A stretch of DNA of 64,000 nt, from NCBI GenBank assembly GCA_015680685.1, contig MNCI01022655.1, positions 110,805 through 174,804 on the forward strand. Direction: 5' to 3'. A model generated the notes under the pieces. It saw nothing but the letters and a program-made list of their open reading frames with translations. It ran no database searches and was not told the origin of the DNA. The first letter of the stretch is position 1; each line of letters opens with the position of its first letter. The position numbers and the translations under genes are program-made. This stretch comes from Gnetum montanum. Its lineage: Eukaryota > Streptophyta > Gnetopsida > Gnetales > Gnetaceae. Shown here in pieces: positions 48,276 to 61,679 of this stretch.

Positions 48276-48920
48276 TCAAAAATGCATGTTAGAGGGGTAG
48301 GTAGAAGGTAGGCAAGCATCTAGCACATTTTTGGCCAAGGGAGAGTCTTGGTCATGTAGTTGCTTCCTAACTGGGCATCGATTAGGGAGCATGTAAGGTT
48401 TAGGATCCTCTGGGGGGCTGTCAACTTCAACCACTCGTTTGGGTGTGTTAGCCTCAAGTGTTGTGTTGGTTACTGTAGGTGTACTACCACAAAACTCTTC
48501 TTCCAAAACTTGCGCCATGTCTATGTCGTGGATAGTTGAAGAGGAAATGTTATCACCATGGATGATAACTTGACCACCTTGATATGGAAGGTGGATTTTT
48601 TGATGGATGGAAGAGGAGATGGCCCTTAGCTAAGCTAGCCAAGGCCTGCCTAGAATCATGTTGAAACTTGGCATCTCCTCTATGACAGTGAAATCTGCAC
48701 TAGTGGGGAATTGCTCTCCTACCACAAAGGCTAAGTTGATTGTACCTTTGATTGTGACACGTGATTAGTTGAAGGATTTTAGACACATGGTTTTGCTTAG
48801 CCTGATTTTGTCTGCTAGGCCTAGATTGTTGATGACGGAGTACAGGACTATGTTTGTCGCTGCACCATCATCAACATGTACTCTGCTGATGGTGCACTAC
48901 CCAACACGAATGCTAATGGA
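48276..48920 (-). pseudogene. Element C protease and C-terminal extension
   Basis: Retropepsin of Tat/Ogre type: VDDGAATNIV (about 48850-48880) stands for the catalytic D-T/S-G motif, then GTINLAFVVGEQFPTSADF and the ILGRPWL block, followed by a HLPYQGGQVIIHGDN stretch. Two in-frame TAG stops occur. The open part 48276-48518 continues in the same direction with an acidic, Pro-rich tail and stops; RT should follow but does not. Confidence 0.8.
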
Positions 48921-49835
48921 TAGTGGAGCTGTAGTGACTTCCCCTCGTTTGGGGTTGACTTTAACTACATCATCACGAAAGGCTAAGGTTGTTGAACCCA
49001 ATTCTTATGGTGTGGGAGGCAACATTGTTGCATGGATGGATGCCTCATTTGTAGGGATGTCCTCCATAACAGGATTTGAGGCTAAGACCTAGGCCAATGC
49101 TTGGTAGTGAGTGGGTGAGGTCTTGACCAGGTCGTATAAGCTAAATGTTGTGTTCTTTTGCTTGAGCATTTGATTTACCTGGGTTAGTGCAGCTACGAAG
49201 TCCTTGTCATTAGCCATTGTGTTGGCTTTGACTTCCTCTGTGAAGCTTGAGAGACACACCTCTCGGGAGGGGGACTTAGGCTTGGTTTGCTTGGGGGTAG
49301 GGGCCCTAGTGTTTAGTTGTTATTTCCTAGTTATGACCTTTGCTTTGGCCATGGGGGTTGCGAGGTTCTTGTTTGTCCTCTTGCATTGCCATTTGGTAGG
49401 CCTACCCGGGTTGTTAGTGGAATCAACTCTTGAGGGAGGAGGGATTGGGATGTTGCCCACTGTTGGGTTTCGGGTAGGTGAGGGACCATCACGTTGTGGC
49501 ACCCTTATGACGAAGGGTGGCTTAGGAGTTGTTGTTGGATTTCTTGTGTGACTAACTCATTGTGGCACCTTGATGATGAAAGGTTTCTTATCAATTTTTG
49601 TTGCTATGTCATGCCAGTTTGTCATCTTAGCAGATGAGTCATGCCAGTTTAACATCTTAGTGGACAATTGCTATGGATCCTTGACCAAAAAGGGTGTTGT
49701 GGGTGGTTGAGGTGGCACTTTGAGAACAAAAGGAGGGCTCTTGTTGGTGAGGGCTATCGGGGCTATTGCCTTGTTGGGAGGCACACGGATCACGAAAGGT
49801 TGTTGCATAAGTTTGGGCTTGCCACCTATGCTAAT

Positions 49836-52066
49836 TTAGTTTATGACATAGGAGGCATTATCTGTGTTGTCCTGACTTACCGTGTCAATCACTAGTTGGC
49901 ATTGCTCTATCATGCTTTGCAGGTCATCTTGCAAAGCATGACAGTTGTTTGTACTATGACCATCCATTTGATGGTAATGATAGTATTGGTCTAGTTTAAA
50001 ATGTCGTGGGACCAGGGGCTCATTTAGTACTGCTAAGGTGGGGTCCCTTAGTAATTCGTAGTACCTATCATGTTGTTGCTGGGTAATCACTGACACAGGT
50101 TTATGTTCGATTTGCCCAGCATTCAAGAGTTGCTCTAATAGTTAAGAGGGTTGCATCGGTAATGGTGTATACTTTGAGCAGTCCTTGTGCTAAAAGTTGG
50201 GCCTTGGGGTGGTCCTTGCCGATGTAGGTGAGTTGGCACCATAGTTGGTGGCTTTGTCAGCTGGGGCTTTGGGTTGCTTAGCTGTTGGGCCCCAGTTGGT
50301 TGCTTTTGTGCTTATGGATATTGTTGCCTCGGTTGTGTTTTGCTTGTGAGTATGTTAGTTTTTGTAGGCCACATAAGCTGGGTCATTACTTGATTACACT
50401 GTTTCCTTTATGTTTTTGATTTCGACAAATGCTTGAATCAAAGTACGAGCATTTAGATAATAGAGTTTTAACTCAATGAAATCATTCACAACACTTTTAA
50501 GGATTGTGAGTAAATACATTTTCTGGATAGGCTCGTGAAGTTTGTTAAGGGAAGTGCTCCATCTTTGGATGAATTTTTGTACGGGATCTAATGGCGCTTG
50601 TTTTATTTGGATTAGATTGTCTAGTGTGGCTTCAAGCTTTAGGTTATACTTAAAACAGGTAACGAATTGATGTAACAAGTCCTCTAGAGAGGATATGGAG
50701 TTACGTAGTAGAGCTCGGTACCAGTCTAAGGCTTTTCCTGTTAAGGACATGACGAACACATGCAGGATTGCATGAGGTTAGACTTGAAGTAATAGACACT
50801 CTAATCAAAATGTCACTAGGTGAGCATTTGGATCTCCATCTTTGTTATACTTGGTCAGTTGTGGTAATGAAATTCCTTTTGGTAAAGTCAATGATGGCAC
50901 TGAAGAGCTAATCAGATCATCTTGATAGAAGTCCAACACCTTGAATTCTTCAGTGTTTGTGATTTTAAGGCACTTTACTTCATCGGTTACTGCTTGCATC
51001 ATTTTTCTAGCATCTGCCCATTCTTGAGCACTAGGTGGAATGGTTGGTTGGTTAGATTGCGTGTGGTGATAGTTAGATTATTGTGTGATTTGTAGGAAAG
51101 ATGACTGCAGGGTTATTGATGGTTGTATTTGACGAACATTCACAGATGAGATTGTAATGGGTGGTATGCTATAGTGAGTAGGTTGATGTTGTTGAATGAT
51201 AGGTGTGGGCCACTACCCAATTACAAGTTGTGAGGAAACACCCTGAACTTGTTGAGTTGAAGTAGTGAAGGATGTTCCTTGGATTTGTACTCGTGGTATG
51301 TAATGGATAGATGTAGAAGTGGGTATCACAGATGGCATCCCACTTATTTGGGGTCAGAAGGTCGCTCCCATATTAGCTTAAGAGGGGAGTTGTTGGGATT
51401 GTCCTTGTGATAGGAAGGGTAAAGTGGTAATCAGAGGAATAACAGGAATGGGCATAGTGAATGGGGTGTAGGTTGTAGGAAAAACCAGAGTGGGGATGGG
51501 TGCTTCCTATTGAGAAATAGGTGCTTGAATGTTTGTAAATGCATGAAGAGGCATGGTCTCTCCTGTGAAAGGGTGGAATAACGGGTTTGCATAGTATGAG
51601 GGCTAAGAGTGTGGTACAAATCCCCATGTTCGGATTGAGCCACGAAATCATCTTCCTTGTCTTTGTTTTAAGGCTCTACGGTGGGTTACCGCAAGGTTTG
51701 ATTCCTTGCCATGAGGAGCTGGGATATGAGTTTGTGATGGGATTTAGAGAGGGGAATCACATCATATGCTGAAGGGATAAAGTTATGGCCTCCCTTATAG
51801 ATGAGTTTAGAATGTCATTTTGCTTCCATTTTTGTGCGATAAATGGGCAGGTTAGCTTGGATCTTTACGCAGATGAAGTTGTATTGTTCCAGGGTGAGAA
51901 TTGTATAGGTGGGGTCTTTGCCTTGTAACCTAAGTGATCGGTGAATTGGCCCTTGAGGGTTCATCTCTCCAACAGTGACTATGGGTTTAGTTGCAGTGAT
52001 AGGATTTGATATTTCGGCATTAAGGTCAGAAATGGGCAATGTTTCTTTGATCTGAGAAGATTCCAT
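49836..52066 (-). pseudogene. Element C gag (decayed)
   Basis: Starts at ATG 52066 (MESSQIKE), some 370 bp from the primer site. A Pro/His-rich N-terminal part leads to SLPQLTKYNKDGDPNAHL (about 50805-51002) and the capsid block LTGKALDWYRALL / LEDLLHQF / LDNLIQIKQAP (50394-50759), typical of Tat-lineage Retrotrans_gag. The nucleocapsid-like stretch YYHYHQMDGHSTNNC (49836-50126) looks like a zinc knuckle whose Cys residues have become Tyr (G-to-A changes). Stops are few and mostly TAG, so decay is milder than in A and D. Confidence 0.85.
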
Positions 52067-52074
52067 GTGTGTAA

Positions 52075-52335
52075 CTAGCTTGACTAGCTAAATGTGTGTA
52101 AGTAGCGTATGCAAGCTAGCTTGAGCAAGCTACGCAGCGTGTGCAGCTGTGAAGCTTGAGCAAGCTAGGCATATGCAAGCTAGCTTGAGTAAGCTGGGCA
52201 ACATGTGCAGCTATGCAGTGTGTGCAGCGTGACTGACCAGCTTGGCTAACTTACAGTGTGTGTTAACTAACAATGTATGTAGGCTAGCGTATGTTAATCT
52301 ACAACATGAGCAAGCTCAGCGTGAACAGGCTCAAC
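52075..52335 (-). repeat. Element C leader: AGCTTGAGCAAGCT hairpin cluster
   Basis: Many short inverted repeats of the form GCTTGAGCAAGC and CAAGCTAGCTTG lie between primer site and gag start. The same words recur in U3 (about 46270-46345 and 54290-54345). The position is where retroelements carry dimerisation or packaging signals; function is inferred. Confidence 0.55.
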
Positions 52336-52430
52336 GTGAATGAGGATTTTGGTTCCAACACTTGATCTGTGTAGAATTTTGAACCATAGCGTAACCAAGG
52401 TTTTGTCAGATGGTAAGCAGGTGGCCCTCC

Positions 52431-52446
52431 TTCTAGCTCTAATTTC
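52431..52446 (-). promoter_or_regulatory. Element C primer binding site (tRNA-iMet-like, decayed)
   Basis: Minus strand directly after the LTR reads GAAATTAGAGC, which can be read as a mutated TGGTATCAGAGC. The match is imperfect in its first half. Confidence 0.4.
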
Positions 52447-54446
52447 TGTACTGTCCGAAATCATCAGCGTAAGGCTGGAGGAAAATGAATGCCGAAAGAT
52501 CTCTGGAGAGATACAGATGACCCTACTTTCACATGAGGGCAAGTTGGAAAAATGAAGGCAAAGTGCCTTGGATGGTTTGCACGCAAATCAACCAAGACTT
52601 CCCTAAGCATACGCTAAGGCCTGTGCTGGGGTTATCATCACGAAATGTAAAATGAAGAGCATAATGCAACGAAACATAAACATGAATATAGCATGAAAAC
52701 TTAAAAAAAATATGCAGAAACATGCAATAAAATAGGATAACATGGACAATGAACTAGAAAAGCACAACAGAAGGCAAAAATGAAACTCTATTGTATTAAT
52801 TAACAAAATGTGCACCAGTCAAAATGTAGTTGCGAGTCTGGATTGCAAGTTAGACGTTAAGCTCCGATGTGTGTTGTTTGCAGGCACTGGGGATCACGTG
52901 CATCTGGGCTCAAGATTACTGGTTTTGCTTTTCCAAATTTTTTCCAACCTTGTTTATGTCAATGAATAGGGTATTTATACAGTTTGTTAGGCTTGGGAGT
53001 AGGATTCGCGAATGAGGTCAATGGCTGTGTGATCCAAGAAAAACAGATCGCGTGATAGGTGTACAAGGGTAGACCACGTTCTAGACCGGATGCAATGTAT
53101 TTTACAATCGCAAACTAGCTTATGCCCATGGAAGCAATGTAAGAGCTTGACAAGATCATAGATGGTGAGGCTTACAATGAAAATTTACAATGAATTCCAA
53201 GAGGGATTGACTCTGGCTCACTTGAAACTTCATGGTCCTTTGAATCGACTATTGCAGGATCTCGATTTGAGTGGTTCGATGGTTGTTTGAGGCGTCTCTG
53301 CTTCACCAGAGCTTCCAGCGTGAGTTGATTTGGTCCTGGCATGTCTTCAGTGTACGTTTGGAGTGCTTTTTTCTAGGCATAACTTGTGCTAACATTGGAC
53401 TCACGCTGCCAGCATGACCTCAACGTGAGTAAGATTTATGACACTTTTGACACTATTTTTGAATTTTTGAAGCTTGGATTTTAGAAGTGTGGCTACTGCC
53501 TACCTATGGGGATGACTTGTATGCTGAATCTGAGCCTATTTGTACTTGGATTTGGGTCATTTTGTTAGCTCATACTGGGCTCACGTTGTCAGCATGACCT
53601 CAACGTGACTTGGGCATGACCAACTGGAAGTGACACATTTTGAGTTGAATTTTGACCTCTGATGCTTCTTCTTTGAAGTGCAATTGCTGCCTGCTCTCCA
53701 GGGTGGCATGGGTGCTGAATTTGAGTCTATCCTTGTGTTGATTTGAGCCACTTTTGACAGGTCACATTGGGCTCACATTGTCAGCGTGACCAGGCCAAAA
53801 TGCTGTGTTTCATGCCCAAATTTTGATTTTCTGGAGCCTGTGAATAGGTAGAACTATTTCCTATCCTTGGGGGTTGAGTTGATGCTAAAAATTATGCTTG
53901 GGACTACTTGATTTGCCCTATTTTTGTTACCTGGGCGTGAGTAAATAAATCATGTGATTTTGAGCTTAATTTTTAAGGTTTTGGAGGCCGGGAGCTGCAA
54001 TGAACATTAGTGAAGCTTGATGGAAGTTTTTGTGCTTAAATTTAGACTATTTGATCTTGGTTTCAGGGCTCTGAAAGTTGGTCAAGCTGTAATCATGCTG
54101 TACTCATGTTGGGCAGCGTGACCTCAGCATGAGTAGCAAGATTTGTGTGATTCTGACTTGAAATCTTGGGTTCTGGATGCTGAAACTTGGAGTAGTCATC
54201 AATGGGCCCTAAGGGGGCCATGCTCATTCAAATTAGGACCATTTTGACTTGATTTGGAAGTTGTCAAGGTTGGTCATGTTGAGGGCAAGCTAGCTTGACA
54301 GCATGAGCAAGCTGGTTTGAGCAAGCTGGCTTAAACAAGTTGAGTGTCAGTTCCATGCCTTAGTCAAATTTTTGCCTCCTGAATACCAAAAAGATCTTGA
54401 TTCGTTCTTATTTCAAAGTGTTAAGCTGAAATTTTGTGGTGTTTCA
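52447..54446 (-). repeat. Element C 5' LTR
   Basis: 2000 bp, pairs with 44367-46440. TATAAATA complement at 52972-52979; tandem U3 repeats at about 53430-54330. One short stretch present in the other LTR near 45900 is missing near 53930. Confidence 0.92.
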
Positions 54447-54740
54447 ACCTTTAAAATGTAGCTTAGTGAATTAAAGAATATCTAGAGGTTTAGAATAGAT
54501 GTTAGCTAGTGATTCCAACAACCTGTCTTATAGTTAGTGAATTAGGACTAAATTTTTTATCTATTAATTACTAGAGATGTGCTAAGTTTTAAATCACACA
54601 AGCTAATATAAAGAAACGTTGTAGAGCAAAGTAATAGAGTAAGAGTTAAATTATGAAGTTGAGACTAAGTCTTTTGAAGCTAAGAAGTGTAAGTAAAAGA
54701 CATATAATTCAATCTTGTTCATGAAATTTTAGCTTTCAAG

Positions 54741-57630
54741 ATGTCTCACAAGAAAAGAGAGGAAGCTTCGAAAAATTTCCAAGATGTTGGTACTTTCAAG
54801 TTCTCAAACTACATGCAACATTTCAAGCTAAACATTTTTTAGTTATACCAATGTATTAATATTGGGCATTTAAATCTAGAATAGGATGAAAAAGAATTTT
54901 TTTAGTTTTGACAAGGATCATGATTTTGTTGAGAAGCTAGGCCTTAAAACTTTAGAAACCATAGAAGACTAGTGCATGATGTATGAGAGAACGTGTCTCC
55001 ACAAGCTTAGATTCAATCCAAGGGTTAATTTGATAATATATGTTATTAATTAATTGGTAGCTAAGATAATATATGAGAAAGATAAGCTTTATTTCAAAGG
55101 AAAGGCTAAGTAGTTTATCAACATTAATGCAAAGATGTTGTATGAGCTATATGGCATCATTGAGCCTTACATAAGTGAAGAAGAAGCATAGTAAATAAAT
55201 GAGAAATTGTTAAGTGGTAGATTTTGGAAGCAACCAAACACATGGAAGGTTACAAGGCTTTCACTGGCCCAACTCGCCAAAGCATGGGGCTACAGAAATA
55301 CCATTGCAAAGGTAACTAAGCTTAGGCTTCCTCATTGAATTTTTACTTGAACTTTCAATTTCTACATGGATCATGAAATCAATTTTATTAGGAATTATCA
55401 TGTTTGGGTTTGGGTAGCTCTAGAAAATAGAAGAAATATCCTCGCTATTCAATATATGAATGACATTATGTAGGTAAACCTAGAGGAGATTCATGAGTAA
55501 GGGACATAGTTAATTTTGAGTTCATTTTACTAGCACCAAAGCATACAACCCTAACTTTTATTGAATATAGCTTGTAGTTGAGGCTTGGCTAGAAGATCAT
55601 TGTCATGAATTTATTTCATTCATTACTGAAAGAGCTATTTTTTTGCACAAGATTTATAGTTTTTTATGAATTGTATATATTTCCATGTGCTCAAATTCAT
55701 CTTAGGATCTCTCCCATTTAGATTATATCAGAAAATCATTGATAAAATTAATAATAAGTGCCATGGAACTAGTTTTCATCATGCCCATTATTAACAAAAT
55801 TTTAAAGCAATTTTTAAGGGTTATGCCCATAAGCTACTGAGATTCGTGGCTCCTTATTTGGAAATATTGAAAGTAGAAAAGAAAATGTGGGAGAGCCTAC
55901 TCAAGCATGACTATAAGCATAAGAATTTTTTTTCTTTGAAATTTGACTTATGGGAATTCAATAATGTAAGGAATCTCAAGGAAATGATCAAGAGATATAA
56001 AGAACAATGTGATATTTTAGTAGCTCTGAGAAAATCTATTTAACTATGAAACTAGAAAGGTGCATAAACTTGATGAAATAGATATCATCTATTAGAGAGC
56101 TTTCAACAAAGAGGGGAATTAGGCCAAGGATGAGGTAGAAAAATAGTTGAGAAGAAGATTGTTAATGAATCTCTTGACATCTTCATGTGATTGATTTATT
56201 ATGGAGGCATGTAGATGGATGAAAAGTAGTGACTTTTCTCTAGCTCGATATTTTCTAGAGTAATATATAACTTTGATGAAAGAGAATTATTTCTCTTGGA
56301 AGCTTAATAATCCTAAAGAAGCTCTACATGATGAGAGTTCCACTCAATAGTGTTGAATATGTAAGAGTTCAAAAAACTAGAAAGATCAAAATTGAAAGGA
56401 TCAAGTCTAACAAAGAAAAGCAAGAAAAATTTCTAGAATAGTAACAAAAAAAGAAGCTACTTGAATGATAATAACAACAAGAAGAGTAGTAAAAATAAGG
56501 AGAGATCTTATTCCTAGAATCATTACTAGCTTTAACTACACTAGATTTCCCTTCTAGGTACTTAATGAAAGAAGCAAGATAGTTCTTGAAGGTGAAAGAA
56601 AAAGAAAAAAGAATTATTTTGACTTAGAAGCTTGAGACCAATCCAAAAAAAAAGGTATTATTTTTCTCTATAAGGAAGATGATAAATTAATAGGAGGACA
56701 AAAGCTACTAATGACACACCAAGACATGTAAGATATAATAGTTATATTGATTAAGCACATGGGACAAGTTGTTAATAACAAGATAGCAAAGCTAAAATAA
56801 TTTCTACTACAAAACACACAACAAATAGCCAAGGTAAAAGAAGAGCTTAAAGAATCCAAGGAACTAAATGAGTAGCTAAAAGTCACAATCATAAAAATGG
56901 AGTCACTAGTAGAAAACAAGAAACATGTTATTCTAGAATTAGAAAGATTGGTTGTTTTGAGCTCAAAACTAGAACAGGTTAAGAAAATGAAATTTTTAGA
57001 TCATGGTTATCTACTGTAGTGAAGTTTTTAAGATATTTTCTAAATTTGAGTTTTAGATGAAATGTGTAAGAGAAACCTAGGTAGAGATGTAAGAGGCCAA
57101 AAGAAATTAAGCTATATTTAAACAAATTGATCAAAGGACTCAAAATCTAGTAAGTATAGCTACTAAAATAAGGGAGAGACTACCAAAATTTAGGAAAGAC
57201 TTCCTAGATAACATAACAATGGCATTTGTAATGACCAACATCAACCAAAGAAAATTAGAGCTACAACAAGCTTATTCTATAGCAAGGGTAGCATTGAATG
57301 AGCTAACTAATTCATTAACTAAAATTGGAAACAATGGATCTAAAGTTGAAGAAGTTATAAAGAAACTAGATTAGTCAATGATATATAAATGAAGCCAAGA
57401 GATTAAGGTGTTGTGCAATTATGGCAAGATTTTGTAGTAGTTGCCAATGGATGACCAATAGATACAAAGAATCAAGATAACTTTTAAGATAGTTTAGTAA
57501 CTATCAAAAGGTTTGTAGCTTTATGAAGAATTTGGAAAACTAATCAAGCCTTAACTATTATTATAACTAGTTGTAATCGATGAAGCTACTATATAAAGCT
57601 TCAAGCACATTTGAAAATGAAGAGAATCTT
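54741..57630 (+). pseudogene. Plus-strand decayed ORF of element G (accessory-ORF-like)
   Basis: With two or three frameshifts one can follow a frame from ATG 54741 (MSHKKREEASKN) to about 57630. The N-terminal part is a globular-looking block (KLRFNPRVNLIIYVIN; SLAQLAKAWGYRNTIAK near 55265; MAPYLEILKVEKKMW at 55846). The C-terminal half is Lys/Glu/Gln-rich and coiled-coil-like (VKEELKESKELNE near 56840; LELQQAYSIARVALNELTN near 57250). Stops are largely TAG. Layout and length resemble the accessory ORFs of A and D, and the order of hydrophobic blocks recalls plant transposon-protein domains, but I see no clear residue-level alignment. A TATA-like ATATAAAG lies at 54607-54614. Confidence 0.4.
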
Positions 57631-57639
57631 TTTTCTAGG

Positions 57640-59990
57640 AGAATTTTTGAAACAAAAAGGTTATAAGATACTTTTTTTAATGAAATTTTAAATAATGTTA
57701 GCTTTTCCCCTTTAGCTATTTTTCTCAGTTTAATATTTCCTTTGATAGCTATCTAGTTCTTTACCTAGATTTGTACATATCTATGCTTTAGTAAATAGGA
57801 GTTTTGAAATGAGCTATTCTTTTTATTTGCAAAGAATTTTCTTATTTTTTTTATACTTATTAAATGAAATAGCTTATCTAAGTGTTAATTTTGAACAAGT
57901 ATATTGTGGAATAGAGGTTGTTCTAAGTATATGTTTAAGCTCCTTAATAAATTATTTAATGGTAAGTTTTGGCTCTGCGTAACATAGCTTTTGGGAAGTG
58001 TTTTAAATGGAAAATTCCATAAAATTTGTTATTTACTATAATAGCTATGGTAAAATCTAGAACTCAATGATTAGGAAACTATTAGTGATTGTCAACTAAA
58101 ATTAAGAAATGGCTAACTGAGAAAGCTTATGATTAGTTATTGCAAATAGGAACAACACTCAGAAATCTTTAAAAAGAAACTTAAAGTGTATAAGTTAAGT
58201 CATAATTAGCTTAATAAACCAACAAAATCTATTGGAAGGTATCTATACCTTAAGGAACCAAAGAGTAGTAGCTAACTAAAATGAGTAGCCAAGCTATTTA
58301 GGTTAAGGTTGTTCCCCTACATCAACATGTATGTTAAAGGTTAAATATGAATCATTTATTTGTTTAAAACAACACATAACCACCTTGGTTGGAATCCTAT
58401 ACTATGCTACATGAGACTATAAAATTCATAATTACACAATGCTAGTGAGTTGAAATGTAATAAGTAATGATTGAAGAATTTGGACATGTGGTATCTTCGC
58501 ATGGTCATAATGGATCCCATGTGTGATGCATGATTAAAATAACCATCATACCTTTTCCTATGGATTTAAAGCCAAGTAAAATCCTTACCAATGACATCAC
58601 ATTGTGTCATCTTGAATCCACCACAATGAGACCACCTAACCACCATATGAAGACATTACTACTCAATAAGAAAATAGGGAATTAAAACATTAATATCTCT
58701 AAAAATAATTAATTAACTATTGGAGTTTAGTATTTGTACCTTGGTCATTAGTTAGATGAGAGCCTTTAAACATGAGTCACCTACCTTTCTAGCCTTGTAT
58801 CTAAAGGTAATCTAATTAGAGGAGTACCTTTAGACATGGGTCACATGACTTTCTAGTCATATGGTGGAACTAGTCTAAGGGATCATGAAATTCTTAGTAA
58901 TAGCCTACCTTTAGACATGGATCACATGTATTTTTAGTAATACCCTAAGAATAAATTCATATGAATTAATTAATTATTGTTTTGATACCTTTATCATGGG
59001 ACTATCTTAAAATATGAATCATATGCCATTCTAGTGATGTAACAAGAGAACAATTATTTTTGAATTATGTTCTCATAATACAATAAAATCATTAATAATA
59101 CATCAATGTGGGGCTAGTGGGATCTAGGGTGGAATTCCAAAGCATCAAAAAATTCCCTTGATGTCACATTCATATGAATACCCTCTTGGTCATTTCTCCA
59201 TCCTTAGAAGATTAGTGATCATGAATTAATTAGAGTTTTTAATGTAATAGGAACCACATTGCTTCCATGACAAGGAGAACTTATTAGTAGGAATGGAGGG
59301 ATGAATGACATGATTTCACTATCATGTGTAATTAATCCTTATATAGTTTGATATCATAGGACATAATTCCAACACATGGTGTTGATTCCTGCATTATGAT
59401 TGATAATATAATTAATAAAAACATAGAAAATATTCACAAAAAAGTAAATAACCAAAAAATAGAAAATTATAAATAAACCAAAGATAACAAAAAATTAAAA
59501 ACATAGTAAGAAATTAAAAATTAAAAGAAATGTAAAATTTAGAAGAAATCAGAAATATTATAGAAATAGAAAAAATGATAAAAAGTTGTAAAATAAAAAT
59601 AGGAAAATATACTCATTAGTTCCTTATTCAAGATAGAGCATCTTTAGTATGACTAAGCTCATGGATAAGGATTCAAAAAATGGGCCATGCATTTCATAGG
59701 TCATACACCATTGATTTCCTATTTATCATCTTTAATGATTCATTTTTTCATTTATTAATTCATTTAATATTAATGATAATAAATTTTTTTTCATTTGGAG
59801 ATACATATCTTATTGTACTAGAAAGTATTTCTATTTTCAAAGGTCAAGTTGTGTTTTCTTTTTTAATTTTTAATTTTAGTTTCTAGGTATCATTGTTCAT
59901 CACTTTGTTATAGTATATGGTCAAGGTGTAGGATGCCCTTTTGTAAGTTCTTTGTTTGGTTCATTTTCTTAGGACATAAGCTAATAAATG
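57640..59990. other. Gene-free sequence: end of G, then shared spacer of element E
   Basis: Up to about 58300 AT-rich sequence without features. From about 58330 the sequence aligns with the spacer of A/B/D (GAGGAGTACCTTTAGACATGG near 58818). An A-rich tract occupies 59400-59610, and the last part (59640-59990) resembles the pol 3' end in D. Confidence 0.5.
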
Positions 59991-59999
59991 AGTTGGGTC

Positions 60000-60560
60000 T
60001 TTCCATGCATATTTTGGATAATCTAACACTTTTATTTTCTAGTCACTAGATGTCTGTTGATTTAGTGGCTATTATACACATGTTTTTGTATATGAATCTA
60101 TTTTTTAAATTTGTTATGGAATGGTATAATGGTTATTTTGACTTTACTCTCATAACTACATTCTATATCATCTTAAGTAATGCTTGAAATTTTTTGCCTC
60201 TTCACTATGTAATGTTCAATCTCCTTAGTAATCTTCAATGAGAGGTCTTGGGCTCCTAGCTTAACATTAATGGTGCTAAGCTAAGCTTTTTTCATGATGA
60301 TTGGGAATTCATCTTTGCTATTCTCCACATTAATCATAAAGAAATATATTGTATAAGACCATCGACAATTAATGGTCATCACATGCCTAATCCTAGTCAG
60401 ATATGATGTTGCATTTTTGAAGTGATGATAGGTTCTAGGTTTTGTACATTTTTGATGAGATTATATTGATACCTGAACCTAAGTATAATAGTGTTTTGCA
60501 TAGTGTATTTTCTATAACTTACAAATAAATTAAGGGACTCCCTAGATTTTTCTTTTTTTG
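60000..60560 (-). pseudogene. Element E protease remnant
   Basis: Minus-strand sequence aligns with protease of B and D; the active-site region reads LLYLGSGIN where B has LLDSGSSVN, so the catalytic Asp is gone. It is joined near 59995 to the end of pol; reverse transcriptase and integrase are deleted. Confidence 0.55.
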
Positions 60561-60767
60561 GGAAGAGATACTTCCTTAATCTAGTTACTCATTGTAGAAG
60601 TAAGCATGATAATTTTTATGCCTTATTCTAGAGTGGTAATATTTTTTGGCTCTTATGTAGGATTAAGAGGTGTTATTGTTATAAGAAAGGGGGTTGTAGT
60701 GTATGGATCCCATGTTGGTCTTCGTGAGTTAGTAGGACTACTATGTAACATGTTGGTATTTAGAACC

Positions 60768-61295
60768 TGTAACAACACTACTTTGGCAAAGCACCATTCG
60801 ATACCATCCTTGAGTCCAAAATTAACTAGAAAACTTATGGTAGATCCAAGATGGACTATATCTCAATAGTCATAGCACCTACATAACATTAGTGAACATC
60901 ACTTGTAAGTTCATGAATTAAAAGTGTGTCAAGTACACTACATGAAATCATATAAGTGACCTAACCAACATGACACACACAAGAATGCCCATAATAAGAA
61001 CATGAAACCATAAGAGATACTATTCTCCTAGAAGATCTAATACAAATTCCTACTATAACATATCTTAATTTAAGCCCCACTCTTAAAGAAAAGGATGGTT
61101 GCCTGATCATCAAAGCCGATGCTCCTCCACAAGCCTACACATCCTTGTGATGAAGTATACAAAGGAATCATGACTAGTGTAGCTTTTTAGTGATGGTTGC
61201 AATAGCATGGAAATCATGACAATATTCATACTCCATTGGCCCACATTTTGGAGGAAAACAATCTTTAATCCACCAACAAGGCATGCTTTGCTACA
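60768..61295 (-). repeat. Element F 3' LTR
   Basis: 528 bp with 5'-TGT...ACA-3' ends. On the minus strand it begins TGTAGCAAAGCATGCC right after the polypurine tract (61296-61308). The preceding minus-strand wording (GAGGACATCACTTC) is typical of the 3' end of chromovirus interiors. Confidence 0.8.
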
Positions 61296-61679
61296 CTCTC
61301 CCCTACTTGAAAGAAGTGATGTCCTCATAGCTTGAGTCCTTATTCATATGCACCTTCAAGTGTCAAGAGCAAAATGGATATCAATGGTATTGAACAACTC
61401 AAAATCTGTTTTGTAGTTATAAAAAATAATTTTTAATGGCTAGGGTATCTACCATAAAGCACAAATTTTGAACTCAACTCAACTTCCAACTGAGGCTTAG
61501 AGATTCTCATATAACCCAAGTTAAGGAGCTCCTTTTTATGAAAAATGTACCAACCTTTCTACCTAGAGTGAGACTCTCTTAACATTGAACCTTTTTATAC
61601 ACTTTAAGTGATATAAATATGTAGTATTTTGAAGGTACTTGCTCCTCTATCTCAATCATATGCTTCCTAATTGAAGACA

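Larger units (their letters stand above)
44367..54446 (-). mobile_element. Element C: gag-protease LTR retrotransposon with 2-kb LTRs
   Basis: LTRs 44367-46440 and 52447-54446 start TGTACT and end GGTGTTTCA; ACCTT is repeated exactly at 44362-44366 and 54447-54451. The minus strand carries gag, then protease, then about 1.8 kb without any reverse transcriptase or integrase. Gag and protease wording resembles the Tat/Ogre branch of Ty3/gypsy (LTGKALDWYRALL; VDDGAATN; ILGRPWL). It is non-autonomous as seen. A solo LTR of the same family sits in element B, so the family has been active more than once here. Confidence 0.93.
42361..58300 (+). mobile_element. Plus-strand material G inside element E (split by C)
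   Basis: The spacer of E stops aligning near 42360 and resumes near 58330. Between them lie a palindromic array (42.8-44.2 kb), element C, and a plus-strand decayed ORF (54741-57630). I infer one inserted element in plus orientation, but could not identify its terminal repeats or target duplication, so the boundaries are approximate. Confidence 0.35.

Noticed and set aside
42361-58300. Attempt to define LTRs and target duplication for material G
   Set aside because: No convincing direct repeat between the left (42.4-43.1 kb) and right (57.4-58.3 kb) ends; kept only as approximate region.
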